NCBI RefSeq assembly: GCF_050490315.1
Contig: NZ_JBNPEO010000003.1
Span: forward strand, 310,001-374,000
Direction: 5' to 3'
Length of the DNA: 64,000 nucleotides
Source of the DNA: JBNPEO01 sp050490315
Lineage (GTDB): Bacteria; Actinomycetota; Actinomycetes; Actinomycetales; Micrococcaceae
Part shown: positions 1 through 8,668 of the stretch, piece by piece
Numbering within the stretch: the first letter of the stretch is position 1
Layout of the letters: every line of letters starts with the position of its first letter
Program-made: the position numbers and the translations under genes
Notes under the pieces: model-generated
Databases searched by the model: none
Told to the model about the DNA's origin: nothing
Seen by the model: only the letters and a program-made list of their open reading frames with translations

Positions 1-1499
1 AGAATCAAGGCAACCACCAAGAACGGGAGTAAGTACCAGAACACTGGGGCCAAAGAATCAGCGTATGCGTTCACAATGGCGTCCTTGACGGCCGGTGCCA
101 GCTTGTTAAGGGTTTGCGGATCCAGGGTGGATGTCGCCTGGGATGCTGCATCGCTTGAGGCACCAGCGCTGGTGAACACCTTGGTCAGGGACTCGGCGAG
201 TCGGTTGGTGAAGATAGAACCAAACACTGCAACACCCAACGACGCTCCAACTTCGCGGAAGTAGTTGTTGGTTGAGGTTGCGGTTCCAATGTCGGTGGCC
301 GGGACGGAGTTCTGAACCACCAAAACGATGACCTGCATAATCAGGCCAAGGCCAGCACCGAACACAAAGAGTTGAACACAAATCACCCAAATAGGCGTGC
401 TGGCTGTCAAAGTGGTGAACCACAGCATGGCAGCCACTGACAAGACGGCACCCAAGATTGGGAACATCTTGTACTTACCGGTCTTGGAAATTCGAATACC
501 GGAGTAGATGGAAGTTCCCATCAAACCCACCATCATGGGCAGCATCAGCAAACCGGACGTGGCAGCAGAGGTGCCCGAGGACATTTGCAAGAAGGTTGGG
601 ATAAAAGCCAAGGCCGCGAACATACCCAGGCCCAGGGTGAAACCGATCGCAGTGGCGTTGATAAAGATAGGGTTCTTGAACAAGCTCATCGGGATGATCG
701 GGTCTTCAGCCTTGCGTTCCACCAGGACAAAAAGCGTGGCTGCTACCAAGAGCCCGGCGCCAAAGGCCCAGGTCAGTGGTGAATCCCAGCCTTCAGACTT
801 TTTGCCACCGAAATCGGTGAAGAAGATCAAGCAGGTGGTAGCGATCGAAAGGAGCAGAACTCCCAAAATGTCGACGCGCTTTTCGGGACGTTTGTTCGGC
901 AATGTCAGTGTGAACCATGCGATAACGAACGCTGCTACACCAATCGGGATGTTGATGTAGAAAGCCCATTCCCAGGTCAGGTGGTCTACAAAGAAGCCGC
1001 CCAAAAGCGGTCCGGCCACGGCGCTCAGGCCAAAGATGCCGCCCAAGGGTCCCATGTATTTTCCGCGGTCCTTGGCAGGGACGATGTCTGCAATGATCGC
1101 CTGCGAGAGGATCATCAAGCCACCACCACCCAAGCCTTGAATGGCGCGGAAGACAACAAAGGACCAAAAGTCGGTAGCGAACGCAGCGGCAGCAGAGGCC
1201 ACGGTGAACAGGCCAATGGCAATCAGGAAGAGATTGCGCCGGCCCAATACGTCACCAAACTTGCCATAAATGGGCATCACAATGGTGGTGGCCAACAGGT
1301 ATGCGGTAGTGATCCACGCTTGGTGCTCCACACCGCCGAGCTTGCCAACGATGGTGGGCATTGCGGTGGACACAATAGTTTGGTCCAGGCTGGAGAGCAG
1401 CATTCCGGCGATGAGCGCGGAGAAAATAACCCAGATTCGTTTTTGGGTCAGCAGCAGCGGCTCATTGGCTTTCGCCGGGGAACCAACAGTGGTGGTCAT
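1..1499 (-). CDS. DHA2-family MFS drug efflux transporter (C-terminus cut by window edge)
   Basis: This is an integral membrane proton-coupled multidrug exporter of the EmrB/QacA (DHA2, 14-TM) type. The frame is open from the ATG at 1499 to the window edge, giving at least 499 residues. The N-terminus carries the TM1 motif LLSSLDQTIVSTAMPTI, typical of DHA2 proteins. It is followed by the MFS loop 2-3 motif GKFGDVLGRR and by the motif C-like stretch GPLGGIFGLSAVAGPLLGG. Many hydrophobic segments follow. Its start overlaps the stop of the upstream tetR gene by four bases (ATGA), so the two are translationally coupled. The regulator very probably controls the pump. Substrate cannot be read from sequence. 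Confidence 0.93.
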   Translation of the reverse strand, partial: MTTTVGSPAKANEPLLLTQKRIWVIFSALIAGMLLSSLDQTIVSTAMPTIVGKLGGVEHQAWITTAYLLATTIVMPIYGKFGDVLGRRNLFLIAIGLFTVASAAAAFATDFWSFVVFRAIQGLGGGGLMILSQAIIADIVPAKDRGKYMGPLGGIFGLSAVAGPLLGGFFVDHLTWEWAFYINIPIGVAAFVIAWFTLTLPNKRPEKRVDILGVLLLSIATTCLIFFTDFGGKKSEGWDSPLTWAFGAGLLVAATLFVLVERKAEDPIIPMSLFKNPIFINATAIGFTLGLGMFAALAFIPTFLQMSSGTSAATSGLLMLPMMVGLMGTSIYSGIRISKTGKYKMFPILGAVLSVAAMLWFTTLTASTPIWVICVQLFVFGAGLGLIMQVIVLVVQNSVPATDIGTATSTNNYFREVGASLGVAVFGSIFTNRLAESLTKVFTSAGASSDAASQATSTLDPQTLNKLAPAVKDAIVNAYADSLAPVFWYLLPFLVVALI

Positions 1500-2167
1500 G
1501 ATTCGTCCTTGGATGATGGCGTATAGCCAGTGGTCAGAGGTTGTGAGAAAAGAAATTTGAGGGCTTCGGCAGATTCGATGACCAGCTCGCGAAAGGAACG
1601 GGTGTTGCCTGGGGCAAAATATTCCTCGTGGGCTCGGTGGGCCATAATGCTGAAAACGGCGACGGCCATTGCTATCACCGGGTGCGTGGGCGGCACGCCT
1701 TCGCGCTGGGCAATAACTTCGGCGAAGGCTGACTGACGCTCTTTGCCGACCCCAATGAGTTTGGCCATAAACTGTGGTTCTTTTTTGATAACCGCCATCA
1801 ATTGCCGAAACTCTTCCGTGGATTCGGCGTTGACCTTGGTGGCCCAAATGTCCAAGCTCAGCTGGAGCAAGTCATCTAGCAAGGTAGGGGAGATGGCGCC
1901 GGGCGCGCCGCCGCCTTGTAAAAATCCCGCGACGAGCTCGTCGGGGTGTTCATCGTCATGATGACCCAAAATGGCATCTTCTTTTGACGGGAAGTAATTG
2001 AAAAACGTGCGGCGGGAGATGCCCACTTGTTCGCAGACTTCTTCAATAGTGAAGCCGTTGAGTCCGTGGGTAGCGGTGAGGGATCGCGCAGCAGCTGTTA
2101 CTGCTTTGCGTGTCTTCAGACGCTTGCGGTCCCGCAGGCCACCACAACTATTTGCACTATTTTCCAC
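1496..2167 (-). CDS. TetR/AcrR-family repressor of the adjacent efflux pump
   Basis: The protein has an N-terminal TetR helix-turn-helix (LTATHGLNGFTIEEVCEQVG followed by ISRRTFFNYFPSKEDAIL, about residues 30-70) and a variable helical ligand-binding C-terminus. The frame could extend to a TTG at 2203. I prefer the GTG at 2167 because the longer version would place the start inside an inverted repeat that looks like an operator. The shorter version leaves only about 12 residues before the DNA-binding domain. It sits directly upstream of the DHA2 transporter with an ATGA overlap. That is the usual arrangement of a self-regulated repressor-pump operon. The ligand is unknown. Confidence 0.88.
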   Translation of the reverse strand: MENSANSCGGLRDRKRLKTRKAVTAAARSLTATHGLNGFTIEEVCEQVGISRRTFFNYFPSKEDAILGHHDDEHPDELVAGFLQGGGAPGAISPTLLDDLLQLSLDIWATKVNAESTEEFRQLMAVIKKEPQFMAKLIGVGKERQSAFAEVIAQREGVPPTHPVIAMAVAVFSIMAHRAHEEYFAPGNTRSFRELVIESAEALKFLFSQPLTTGYTPSSKDES

Positions 2168-2172
2168 AAAGT

Positions 2173-2207
2173 AAAGTTTTGCACCATAAGAAAATGAGTG
2201 CAACTTT
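2173..2207. promoter_or_regulatory. Candidate operator of the tetR/efflux operon
   Basis: AAAGTTTTGCAC at 2173-2184 and GTGCAACTTT at 2198-2207 form an inverted repeat around a 13-base centre; the arms match except for two extra T. A further half-site TTGCAC lies at 2152-2157, inside the start of tetR. The position just upstream of the preferred tetR start is right for TetR autoregulation. The repeat is seen directly; binding is inference. Confidence 0.5.
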
Positions 2208-2250
2208 TTTGTTCGTGATAGTCGTCACATAGGGGACCGCAACAAACACT

Positions 2251-2300
2251 TACGACGACGGCGGGCACCTTCTGTTCAGAAGGTGCCCGCCGTCGTCGTA
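2251..2300 (-). terminator. Perfect 24-bp inverted repeat, probable fumC terminator
   Basis: Bases 2251-2274 and 2277-2300 are exact reverse complements separated only by TT, giving a very GC-rich hairpin. It lies 25 bases past the fumC stop and before the oppositely placed tetR promoter. A U-rich tail is weak on either strand, so it may act as an insulating hairpin more than as a textbook intrinsic terminator. Confidence 0.7.
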
Positions 2301-2325
2301 CTAAAAAGCTGACTAACGCTGGAAG

Positions 2326-3768
2326 TTATGCTTTGTGCGCTGGGCGGGTCATGGTGGTGACGTCCAGGGCCTTGTCCAGGTCTGCTTCGGAGACTTGGCC
2401 TTCGCCGTCGCCAACAAAGCCGAGCTGAACAACCGCTTCGCGAACCGTAAGACCCTCCGCCACTGCCTTCTTAGCGATCTTGGCTGCGTTCTCGTAACCA
2501 ATGTATTTGTTCAGTGGGGTCACAATCGACGGGGAAGCCTCAGCCAAGAACCGTGCGCGCTCCACGTTGGCGGTGATGCCATCAATCATTTTGTCTGCCA
2601 TCACGCGAGTGGTGTTGGAGAGCAAGCGAATGGACTCGAGGAGGTTGGCGGCCATGACGGGGATACCAACGTTGAGTTCAAAAGCGCCGTTAGTGCCAGA
2701 CCACGCGATGGTGGTGTCGTTGCCGATGACCTGTGCGCAGACCATAATCGCGGCTTCGCAAATAACCGGGTTCACCTTGCCAGGCATAATCGAGGAGCCG
2801 GGCTGGAGGTCAGGGATGGCAATTTCGCCAAGACCCGTGTTGGGGCCAGAGCCCATCCAGCGCAAGTCGTTGTTGATCTTCATCAAGGAGATGGCAATGT
2901 TGCGCAGCTGGGAGGAACCTTCAATGAGGCCATCACGGTTCGCCTGAGCTTCAAAGTGGTCGCGCGCTTCGGTCAATGGCAAACCAGTGTCAGCCGCGAG
3001 GAGCTCAATCACACGCTCAGGGAATCCTGCCGGAGTGTTGATGCCGGTGCCTACCGCGGTTCCGCCAAGGGGCACCTCGGCAACCCGGGGGAGAGCTGCG
3101 TTGATGCGCTCGATGCCAAAACGGACCTGAGCTGCGTAGCCGCCGAACTCTTGGCCCAAGGTCACCGGGGTTGCATCCATCAAGTGGGTGCGGCCGGACT
3201 TTACTACATCCTTGAACTCCACTGACTTACGCTCAAGGGAAGCGGCCAAGTACTCCAGCGACGGGATCAGGTCATTGATGAGAGCCGAGGTAGCGGCAAC
3301 ATGCACTGAGGTGGGGAAAACGTCGTTCGAGGACTGCGATGCGTTCACGTGGTCATTCGGGTGAACGATCTTCTCGCTACCGGCAGCCTTGAGCGCGCGG
3401 GTGGCGAGCTCGGCTATGACCTCGTTGGTGTTCATATTCGAGGAGGTTCCGGAGCCGGTCTGGAACACGTCAATCGGGAAATCGGAATCGTACTTGCCAC
3501 TCGCTACCAAATCGGCTGCGTTGGCGATGGCGTCGGCAAGCTCGCCATCGAGCACACCCAACTCCTGGTTTGCCTTAGCAGCGGCCTTCTTCACCCGAGC
3601 GAGCGCTTCGATGTGAGCGCGCTCGAGTGTTTTGCCAGAGATCGGAAAATTCTCCACGGCGCGCTGGGTCTGAGCGCGGTAGAGGGCGTTTACCGGAACA
3701 CGAACTTCACCCATGGTGTCGTGTTCAATACGGAATTCTTCAGTGGTCAACTCTTCTGCGGAAGTCAT
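2326..3768 (-). CDS. fumC: Class II fumarate hydratase
   Basis: This cytosolic TCA-cycle enzyme reversibly hydrates fumarate to L-malate. The 480-residue length fits the iron-independent class II family. The fumarase/aspartase signature GSSIMPGKVNP is at residues 324-334 and contains the flexible catalytic serine loop. TGSGTSSNMNTNEV (about 104-117) and the HPNDHVNASQSSND substrate-site region (about 136-149) are also present. It is the last gene of a probable minus-strand unit with a carbonic anhydrase 71 bases upstream and a DUF4245 gene before that. A strong hairpin follows. The ATG at 3768 gives the standard N-terminus. Confidence 0.97.
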   Translation of the reverse strand: MTSAEELTTEEFRIEHDTMGEVRVPVNALYRAQTQRAVENFPISGKTLERAHIEALARVKKAAAKANQELGVLDGELADAIANAADLVASGKYDSDFPIDVFQTGSGTSSNMNTNEVIAELATRALKAAGSEKIVHPNDHVNASQSSNDVFPTSVHVAATSALINDLIPSLEYLAASLERKSVEFKDVVKSGRTHLMDATPVTLGQEFGGYAAQVRFGIERINAALPRVAEVPLGGTAVGTGINTPAGFPERVIELLAADTGLPLTEARDHFEAQANRDGLIEGSSQLRNIAISLMKINNDLRWMGSGPNTGLGEIAIPDLQPGSSIMPGKVNPVICEAAIMVCAQVIGNDTTIAWSGTNGAFELNVGIPVMAANLLESIRLLSNTTRVMADKMIDGITANVERARFLAEASPSIVTPLNKYIGYENAAKIAKKAVAEGLTVREAVVQLGFVGDGEGQVSEADLDKALDVTTMTRPAHKA

Positions 3769-3839
3769 GTGGCTAGCTTATTGCGCCGTGACCCTCGGAG
3801 AAAAACCGCGATGAGAGCTCGTCGCGGAAATATTCGAGC

Positions 3840-4454
3840 CTAGACCTCGCCAATTTCTGCTACTACATCCGCGCGGCCGTGTTCCAGGCGGTACGCCAGT
3901 CCAATGACGGCAGCGTGGCCAGAAGATACAGCCTCGGAAATCACCCGTGAACTGTCCACTAATCGCTGCGAAGTTTGCCGAACGTTTTCAACCACCATGT
4001 CATTGATTTCAGGTTCGTTGTTACGCAAGGAGGTTAATACTGAAGGGGTAATCCGTTCCACAAGGCTGCGCATAAAACCTACTGGCATCTCGCCAGTTTC
4101 TACAGCTGTTTTGGTGGCTGTGACAGCTCCGCAGCTGTCATGTCCTAGAACCACAATGAGCGGCACACCCAATACGCTCACGCTGTATTCAAGCGATCCC
4201 AGTACAGCGTCATCGATCACTTGACCCGCAGTTCGAACCACAAAAGCATCACCCAAACCCAGATCGAAAATGATCTCTGCGGCGAGCCGAGAATCCGAGC
4301 ACCCAAAAATTACGGCAAATGGATGTTGATCATTCACCAAGGAGGAGCGCCGGCTCGCGTCCTGATTGGGGTGGGAGGATTCACCAGCCACAAATCGTTG
4401 GTTTCCCTCACGGAGTTTTCTCCACGCGAGGGCGGGGGTCAGGTAACTGGTCAC
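3840..4454 (-). CDS. Beta-class carbonic anhydrase
   Basis: This is a zinc enzyme interconverting CO2 and bicarbonate. The expected zinc ligands are visible: Cys52 in the CSDSR motif (with the Asp54-Arg56 dyad) and His105 and Cys108 in GHDSC. Length is 204 residues, typical of bacterial beta carbonic anhydrases. Translation begins at a GTG. It lies 9 bases after the DUF4245 stop and upstream of fumC on the same strand. The three probably share a transcript, with bicarbonate supply beside central carbon metabolism. No N-terminal signal is seen, so it should be cytosolic. Confidence 0.93.
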   Translation of the reverse strand: MTSYLTPALAWRKLREGNQRFVAGESSHPNQDASRRSSLVNDQHPFAVIFGCSDSRLAAEIIFDLGLGDAFVVRTAGQVIDDAVLGSLEYSVSVLGVPLIVVLGHDSCGAVTATKTAVETGEMPVGFMRSLVERITPSVLTSLRNNEPEINDMVVENVRQTSQRLVDSSRVISEAVSSGHAAVIGLAYRLEHGRADVVAEIGEV

Positions 4455-4463
4455 TCTCTAACT

Positions 4464-5162
4464 TTAGGGGACGACGCTCGGCGACGGTGAACCCGTGACC
4501 GCCGGTGACTCCTCCAGAGCACGAACGACGGCGGCAGCAACGACGTCGTATTCCTCTAATTTGGCGCGGCCGGAGAGGATGACAGTGGTGCCGCGGTAGT
4601 TGAGCACCATGTGAGGGGTGCCCTTGCCGTTATCGCGGAGCTCCCAGTCCTTGCCTCCAACCGTTCTGGTTCCAGTGACTGGGGCGGTGTCAGTTTTTTG
4701 AAGAAGCCAGGTGGGGTTGGCTTGGCGAGTCTGGGAAATGCCTACAAACCCTTCTTTGGGGCTGAGGAAACCGGTCTCCCAAGTAGCAACACCGGAAGAG
4801 CCCGCAGACTCCCAGCGAGCGTAATTAGGGCTCCAACCTTGAGGTAATGAAGGTGCAACAGGTGTGAATCCCGCCACATCTGCGGCGTCAGAGGCAATCG
4901 CCGTAACATTCACCGTTGGGCGGTACCCCTGGCTTTTGGGCGAAGCGTTGAGCAAGAGGATCGGTACAAAAACGGCGATAGTCACCACTAGTGCAATGAT
5001 CATTCCGATCACGGACGCATTAGCGCGTTTTGCCGCGCCAGGAGCCAAAACCGGCTTGAATCCGGGGTCTGCAGGGAGAAGCTGTTCGTTATTTGGCACG
5101 CTTGTGCTATTTTCTGAGCCGGGTGTCGCTTGCGTTTCGTTCACCCCTCTATAGTCGCCCAT
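4464..5162 (-). CDS. DUF4245 family membrane-anchored protein
   Basis: An N-terminal cytoplasmic stretch of about 45 residues is followed by one transmembrane helix (VIGMIIALVVTIAVFVPILL). The extracellular domain matches the actinobacterial DUF4245 pattern (SLPQGWSPNYARW, TWETGFLSPKEGFVGISQT). No enzymatic motif is visible and the function is unknown. The neighbour across the divergent promoter region is glpX, a common actinobacterial pairing. The start is uncertain: ATG 5162 is used here, while GTG 5144 (giving an NETQATPG start) would shorten it by six residues. A longer reading to 5246 would run far into the divergent region and is unlikely. Confidence 0.8.
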   Translation of the reverse strand: MGDYRGVNETQATPGSENSTSVPNNEQLLPADPGFKPVLAPGAAKRANASVIGMIIALVVTIAVFVPILLLNASPKSQGYRPTVNVTAIASDAADVAGFTPVAPSLPQGWSPNYARWESAGSSGVATWETGFLSPKEGFVGISQTRQANPTWLLQKTDTAPVTGTRTVGGKDWELRDNGKGTPHMVLNYRGTTVILSGRAKLEEYDVVAAAVVRALEESPAVTGSPSPSVVP

Positions 5163-5343
5163 GGTGGGCCTAGCGAGCGAAACGGCTCCCGCGCTGATGG
5201 AATCTCGGCAGGGTTTTTCACCATCTGCCGGTGCTTCATATCCCATCTCCTACCTTTGCTGCCGCGACTATGATCGGGAGGGAGAAAGCAAGCGCGTGCA
5301 CCGCGACGCGCTGAATCGGTCAACGCTCAAAGAAGAGGTCCCC

Positions 5344-6381
5344 GTGTCGGCAGCAAATAACCACGCACAATATTCCACTATTTCCCCCTCACTCGCTGTG
5401 GGCGAAGACGAGCCAGACCGTAACCTAGCCCTGGAGCTGGTCCGTGTGACGGAAGCAGCCGCCATCGCCGGTGGTCACTGGGTTGGTTTCGGAGACAAAA
5501 ACACCGCAGACGGTGCAGCAGTAGATGCCATGCGTTCTTTCCTGCACTCCGTCCACTTCAATGGCGTGGTAGTTATTGGTGAAGGCGAAAAAGACGAAGC
5601 CCCCATGCTGTTCAATGGCGAACAAGTTGGCGATGGCACCGGTCCGGAATGCGACGTTGCAGTAGACCCCATAGATGGAACCCGACTCACCGCCTTGGGA
5701 ATTAACAATGCCCTCGCCGTTTTGGCTGTAGCCGAACGTGGATCCATGTTTGACCCTTCCGCCGTGTTCTACATGGAAAAGCTAGTCACCGGTCCTGAAG
5801 CAGCTGACATGGTTGATCTCCGCTTGCCGGTCAAGCAAAACCTTCACCTCATTGCTAAGGCCAAGGGTGTAAAGGTCAACCAGCTTAACGTGATGATCCT
5901 TGACCGTGACCGGCACCGTCCGTTGGTAGAAGAGATCCGCCAAGCCGGTGCCCGGACCAAATTTATTATGGACGGCGACGTTGCAGGCGCCATTGCAGCT
6001 GCACGCAGCGGAACCGGGGTCGATGCACTGATGGGCATCGGTGGCACCCCTGAAGGAATCGTGGCCGCCTGCGCCATTAAATCCTTGGGCGGCGTTATTC
6101 AGGGCCGTTTGTGGCCCACCAGTGATGATGAGAAGCAGAAGGCTATCGACGCCGGTCACGACCTTGACCGTGTGCTCTCCACCAATGACTTGGTGACCAG
6201 TGACAACTGCTACTTCGCAGCTACTGGTATCACCGATGGTGACCTGCTCAAGGGCGTTCGCTACTCCAAGGACAAGGTGCTCACCCAGTCGATCGTGATG
6301 CGTTCGAAGTCCGGAACCATCCGCTTTGTGGACGCCGAGCACAACTCAGCTAAGTGGGAAAGCTACGCACGCCGCGCATAG
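5344..6381 (+). CDS. glpX: Class II fructose-1,6-bisphosphatase (GlpX)
   Basis: The enzyme hydrolyses fructose 1,6-bisphosphate to fructose 6-phosphate in gluconeogenesis. GlpX is the usual FBPase of actinomycetes. Metal- and phosphate-binding motifs are present: GEGEKDEAPML at about residues 79-89 and DPIDGT at 108-113. Of several in-frame starts I chose GTG 5344. It follows an AAGAAGAGG ribosome binding site at proper distance and yields 345 residues, the family length. The longer frame from 5161 would overlap the divergent DUF4245 promoter. A TATGAT box at 5269-5274 could be the -10 element of its promoter. A weak hairpin follows the stop. Confidence 0.95.
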   Translation: MSAANNHAQYSTISPSLAVGEDEPDRNLALELVRVTEAAAIAGGHWVGFGDKNTADGAAVDAMRSFLHSVHFNGVVVIGEGEKDEAPMLFNGEQVGDGTGPECDVAVDPIDGTRLTALGINNALAVLAVAERGSMFDPSAVFYMEKLVTGPEAADMVDLRLPVKQNLHLIAKAKGVKVNQLNVMILDRDRHRPLVEEIRQAGARTKFIMDGDVAGAIAAARSGTGVDALMGIGGTPEGIVAACAIKSLGGVIQGRLWPTSDDEKQKAIDAGHDLDRVLSTNDLVTSDNCYFAATGITDGDLLKGVRYSKDKVLTQSIVMRSKSGTIRFVDAEHNSAKWESYARRA

Positions 6382-6406
6382 GGTTTAGCGACTTTTTGGC
6401 TAAACC
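6382..6406 (+). terminator. Weak hairpin between convergent glpX and femX-like genes
   Basis: GGTTTAGC (6382-6389) and GCTAAACC (6399-6406) form an 8-bp stem with a T-rich loop, filling almost the whole 26-base gap between convergent genes. There is no U tract after the stem. It could act in both directions. Confidence 0.45.
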
Positions 6407-6407
6407 T

Positions 6408-7388
6408 CTAGCGGAGCTTCTTAGTCAGGCTCCGCACGCGGCCAAGGCCCGTGCGGAGCACTGTGCGTGCGCCTCGGGCAGCGTGATACAGGCGGTACCG
6501 GATCTTATTTACGGGCAGATCCCATGTTCCCAGGTAGGCCACTTGATGCCCGCCAAAGGATTTTTTGAACGCCGTAAAACCGGCCCACTTATGATTCGGT
6601 TGATCCGCCGGGGCAACACCCCAAAGGTCAACAAAACTCAGCCCCTTGGCTTTGGCATCCAGAATCAACCCCACCAGCAACGGCACACCCGCGCTGAGCT
6701 TGCGGTGCTCCGGATCAACAGCTGCGTGCGCGTATACCCGGGTGTCAGCTGAATCGTAGGCTAAGGCGGCACCGATAGGCAGGCCCTCCAGCTCAGCGAT
6801 AAAAAGTGTAGCGGCGCCCGCCGGCATCAAAGACTTCGCAACAGCCGTGAGGTATTCATCGCTTTGAGGCTTAAAACCATTCCGGGTAGCCGTCTGATGC
6901 AAAAATTCCAAGAGGATGCTGATCTCTGCCGGATCGGTGCTCTGGCGGAATGACACACCCTTTTTGTGGATGTTCCGGTAAAGGTTCCGGTTGGCGGACT
7001 TCATATCCGCCAGGATTTCCTTGTCCGTCTGGTCAAGATCGATGATCCAGCTCAGTTCAGGCTGCTGATTAGCAGGTGCCGGCTCTAGTCCGCGAGCCCG
7101 CATGGCTGAAAGACCCGCGGCATCAGATCCAAGACCGGCATCAACAGGTTCCAAACGAACAAACACGGCGCCGCACTCTTGGGCAAGTTTCACCAGTTCC
7201 GCAAGCGCTGCATCAAAAGCGTCCACGTTGTCAGCGAGCGGGCCATAGGGGGTGTAAAGGACTTTGCCCGCTGGGTTCGCTTCCTCAATGGCCAGGAAAC
7301 TCCAGCCAGAACCTTGACGGCGATGAACTGTACGGCCCAAGGAACGCTGAAAGCTCTCCCATTCGGGGCTCTGCAAAAAGTACTTCAC
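6408..7388 (-). CDS. FemA/FemB-family peptidoglycan bridge aminoacyltransferase
   Basis: FemABX proteins use aminoacyl-tRNA to add interpeptide-bridge residues to lipid-linked peptidoglycan precursors at the membrane's inner face. The 326-residue protein shows the two-GNAT-fold FemABX layout. It starts KYFLQSPEWESFQRSLG, has a central region with RNLYRNIHKKGVSFR (about 140-155), and the C-terminal motif FVDLWGVAPADQPNHKWAGF followed by FKKSFGG (about 260-290) characteristic of FemX-type enzymes. It starts with GTG 2 bases after manA stops, in the purK-purE-LCP-manA run. Which amino acid is transferred cannot be told. Confidence 0.9.
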   Translation of the reverse strand: MKYFLQSPEWESFQRSLGRTVHRRQGSGWSFLAIEEANPAGKVLYTPYGPLADNVDAFDAALAELVKLAQECGAVFVRLEPVDAGLGSDAAGLSAMRARGLEPAPANQQPELSWIIDLDQTDKEILADMKSANRNLYRNIHKKGVSFRQSTDPAEISILLEFLHQTATRNGFKPQSDEYLTAVAKSLMPAGAATLFIAELEGLPIGAALAYDSADTRVYAHAAVDPEHRKLSAGVPLLVGLILDAKAKGLSFVDLWGVAPADQPNHKWAGFTAFKKSFGGHQVAYLGTWDLPVNKIRYRLYHAARGARTVLRTGLGRVRSLTKKLR

Positions 7389-7390
7389 GG

Positions 7391-8641
7391 CTAGTTACCC
7401 AATCCAGTGGTGACGGCAAATGCAACAGTAGTGCCGCCGTCGGGAGCGACTGAGTGAATATTAACCGGTGCGTCGGAATTCGGAACAAAGGCGCTCTCAC
7501 CGCGTTCAAGACGCAAACTTCCCTTGGGTGAATCGAGAATCAGAGCACCTGAGACCACTAAAATTACTGCGGCACCAGCCTGTTCCAGCGCAAGCGTGGA
7601 ATCCACAGCGGGAAGTTCCAGACGCTGCAAAGCGAACTCGTCAAAAGGCGGACGGTACAGCTCGGCTGCGAGGAAAGACTCCTCTGCAGCAAGCATTGGC
7701 ACACCCACAGCTTCAAACTTCACGGTCCGTAAAAGCTCCGGGACGTCCACGAATTTTGGCGTCAACCCGCCGCGCAGCACGTTATCCGAAGCCGCCATCA
7801 CTTCAATGCCCAAACCGTGCAGGTACGCGTGAACGTTCCCGGCGGGTAAATACACGGACTCGCCCGGACGCAAGGAGACGTGGTTGAGCAACAAAGAAAT
7901 GAGAACCCCAGGATCACCCGGGTAGTGGCTGTCCAGCATCAGTGCGGTGTCCAGTTCGCGGCCAAACTGTCCGCGGGGAAGGTCGGCTGTCAAGGCTGCG
8001 ACGACGGTACCCACCAAAGCTGCCGAGCGGTCACCGCCAGTGATTAAACGGGTAAAAGCTGAGCGCAACGCGACCGCCTCGTCAGCTCCGGCCAAATCAC
8101 CTATGACCTCGTCCAAGAGCCCGGGCACTTTGGCGCCCATGGTCGAAAGCTCAGTACGCACATGGCTAAAAATCGCCGCGGATCCTGCGGGGGAGCGGAA
8201 ACCACACAGCGCCTCAAAATCAGTGAGCGCAAAGATCATTTCTGGCTTGTGGTTATTGTCCTTGTAGTTCCGCTCTGGAGCGCCTCGGTCCACGCCGGTT
8301 GCCTCTTCGCGGGCAAAACCTTCACGGGCCTGTTCCAAGCTCGGATGAACCTGCAAGGACAAGGGCGTCTCAGCGGCTAGAACCTTCATCAAGAACGGCA
8401 AGCGGTCACCGAAGGCGGCAATGCTGGCCTCACCTAAATGGTGTGTGGGATCCTCGGCGAGGAGCGCATCTAAACCTTGAGAACCGCCGTCGGGCAGTAC
8501 AACTGTCGAGGGGGAATCAGGGTGAGCGCCAATCCACATTTCAGCCTCCGGGCCCCCTGATGCTGGGGTGCCCAAAAGTTGAGAAATGGCCGTAGCGGAA
8601 CCCCACGCGTAAGCGCGCACGGTGTTCTTAATGCGGTACAT
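7391..8641 (-). CDS. manA: Class I mannose-6-phosphate isomerase
   Basis: This zinc enzyme interconverts fructose 6-phosphate and mannose 6-phosphate and feeds GDP-mannose for mannolipids, glycans and protein O-mannosylation. Diagnostic type I motifs are LSLQVHPS (about residues 94-101), YKDNNHKPEMIFAL, and the active-site stretch YLPAGNVHAYL followed by GIEVMAASDNVLRGGLT. ATG 8641 follows a GAGGAG site, so the four residues upstream read from a TTG are not coding. It lies 27 bases after the LCP gene and 2 bases before the femX-like gene. A phosphomannomutase gene, often close to manA in this phylum, is not in the window. Confidence 0.96.
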   Translation of the reverse strand: MYRIKNTVRAYAWGSATAISQLLGTPASGGPEAEMWIGAHPDSPSTVVLPDGGSQGLDALLAEDPTHHLGEASIAAFGDRLPFLMKVLAAETPLSLQVHPSLEQAREGFAREEATGVDRGAPERNYKDNNHKPEMIFALTDFEALCGFRSPAGSAAIFSHVRTELSTMGAKVPGLLDEVIGDLAGADEAVALRSAFTRLITGGDRSAALVGTVVAALTADLPRGQFGRELDTALMLDSHYPGDPGVLISLLLNHVSLRPGESVYLPAGNVHAYLHGLGIEVMAASDNVLRGGLTPKFVDVPELLRTVKFEAVGVPMLAAEESFLAAELYRPPFDEFALQRLELPAVDSTLALEQAGAAVILVVSGALILDSPKGSLRLERGESAFVPNSDAPVNIHSVAPDGGTTVAFAVTTGLGN

Positions 8642-8668
8642 GGAGCTCCTCAAGTTTTCAGCGAACGC

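Noticed and set aside
2335..3225. Long plus-strand frame (296 codons) opposite fumC
   Set aside because: Antisense shadow of fumC with no recognisable domain.
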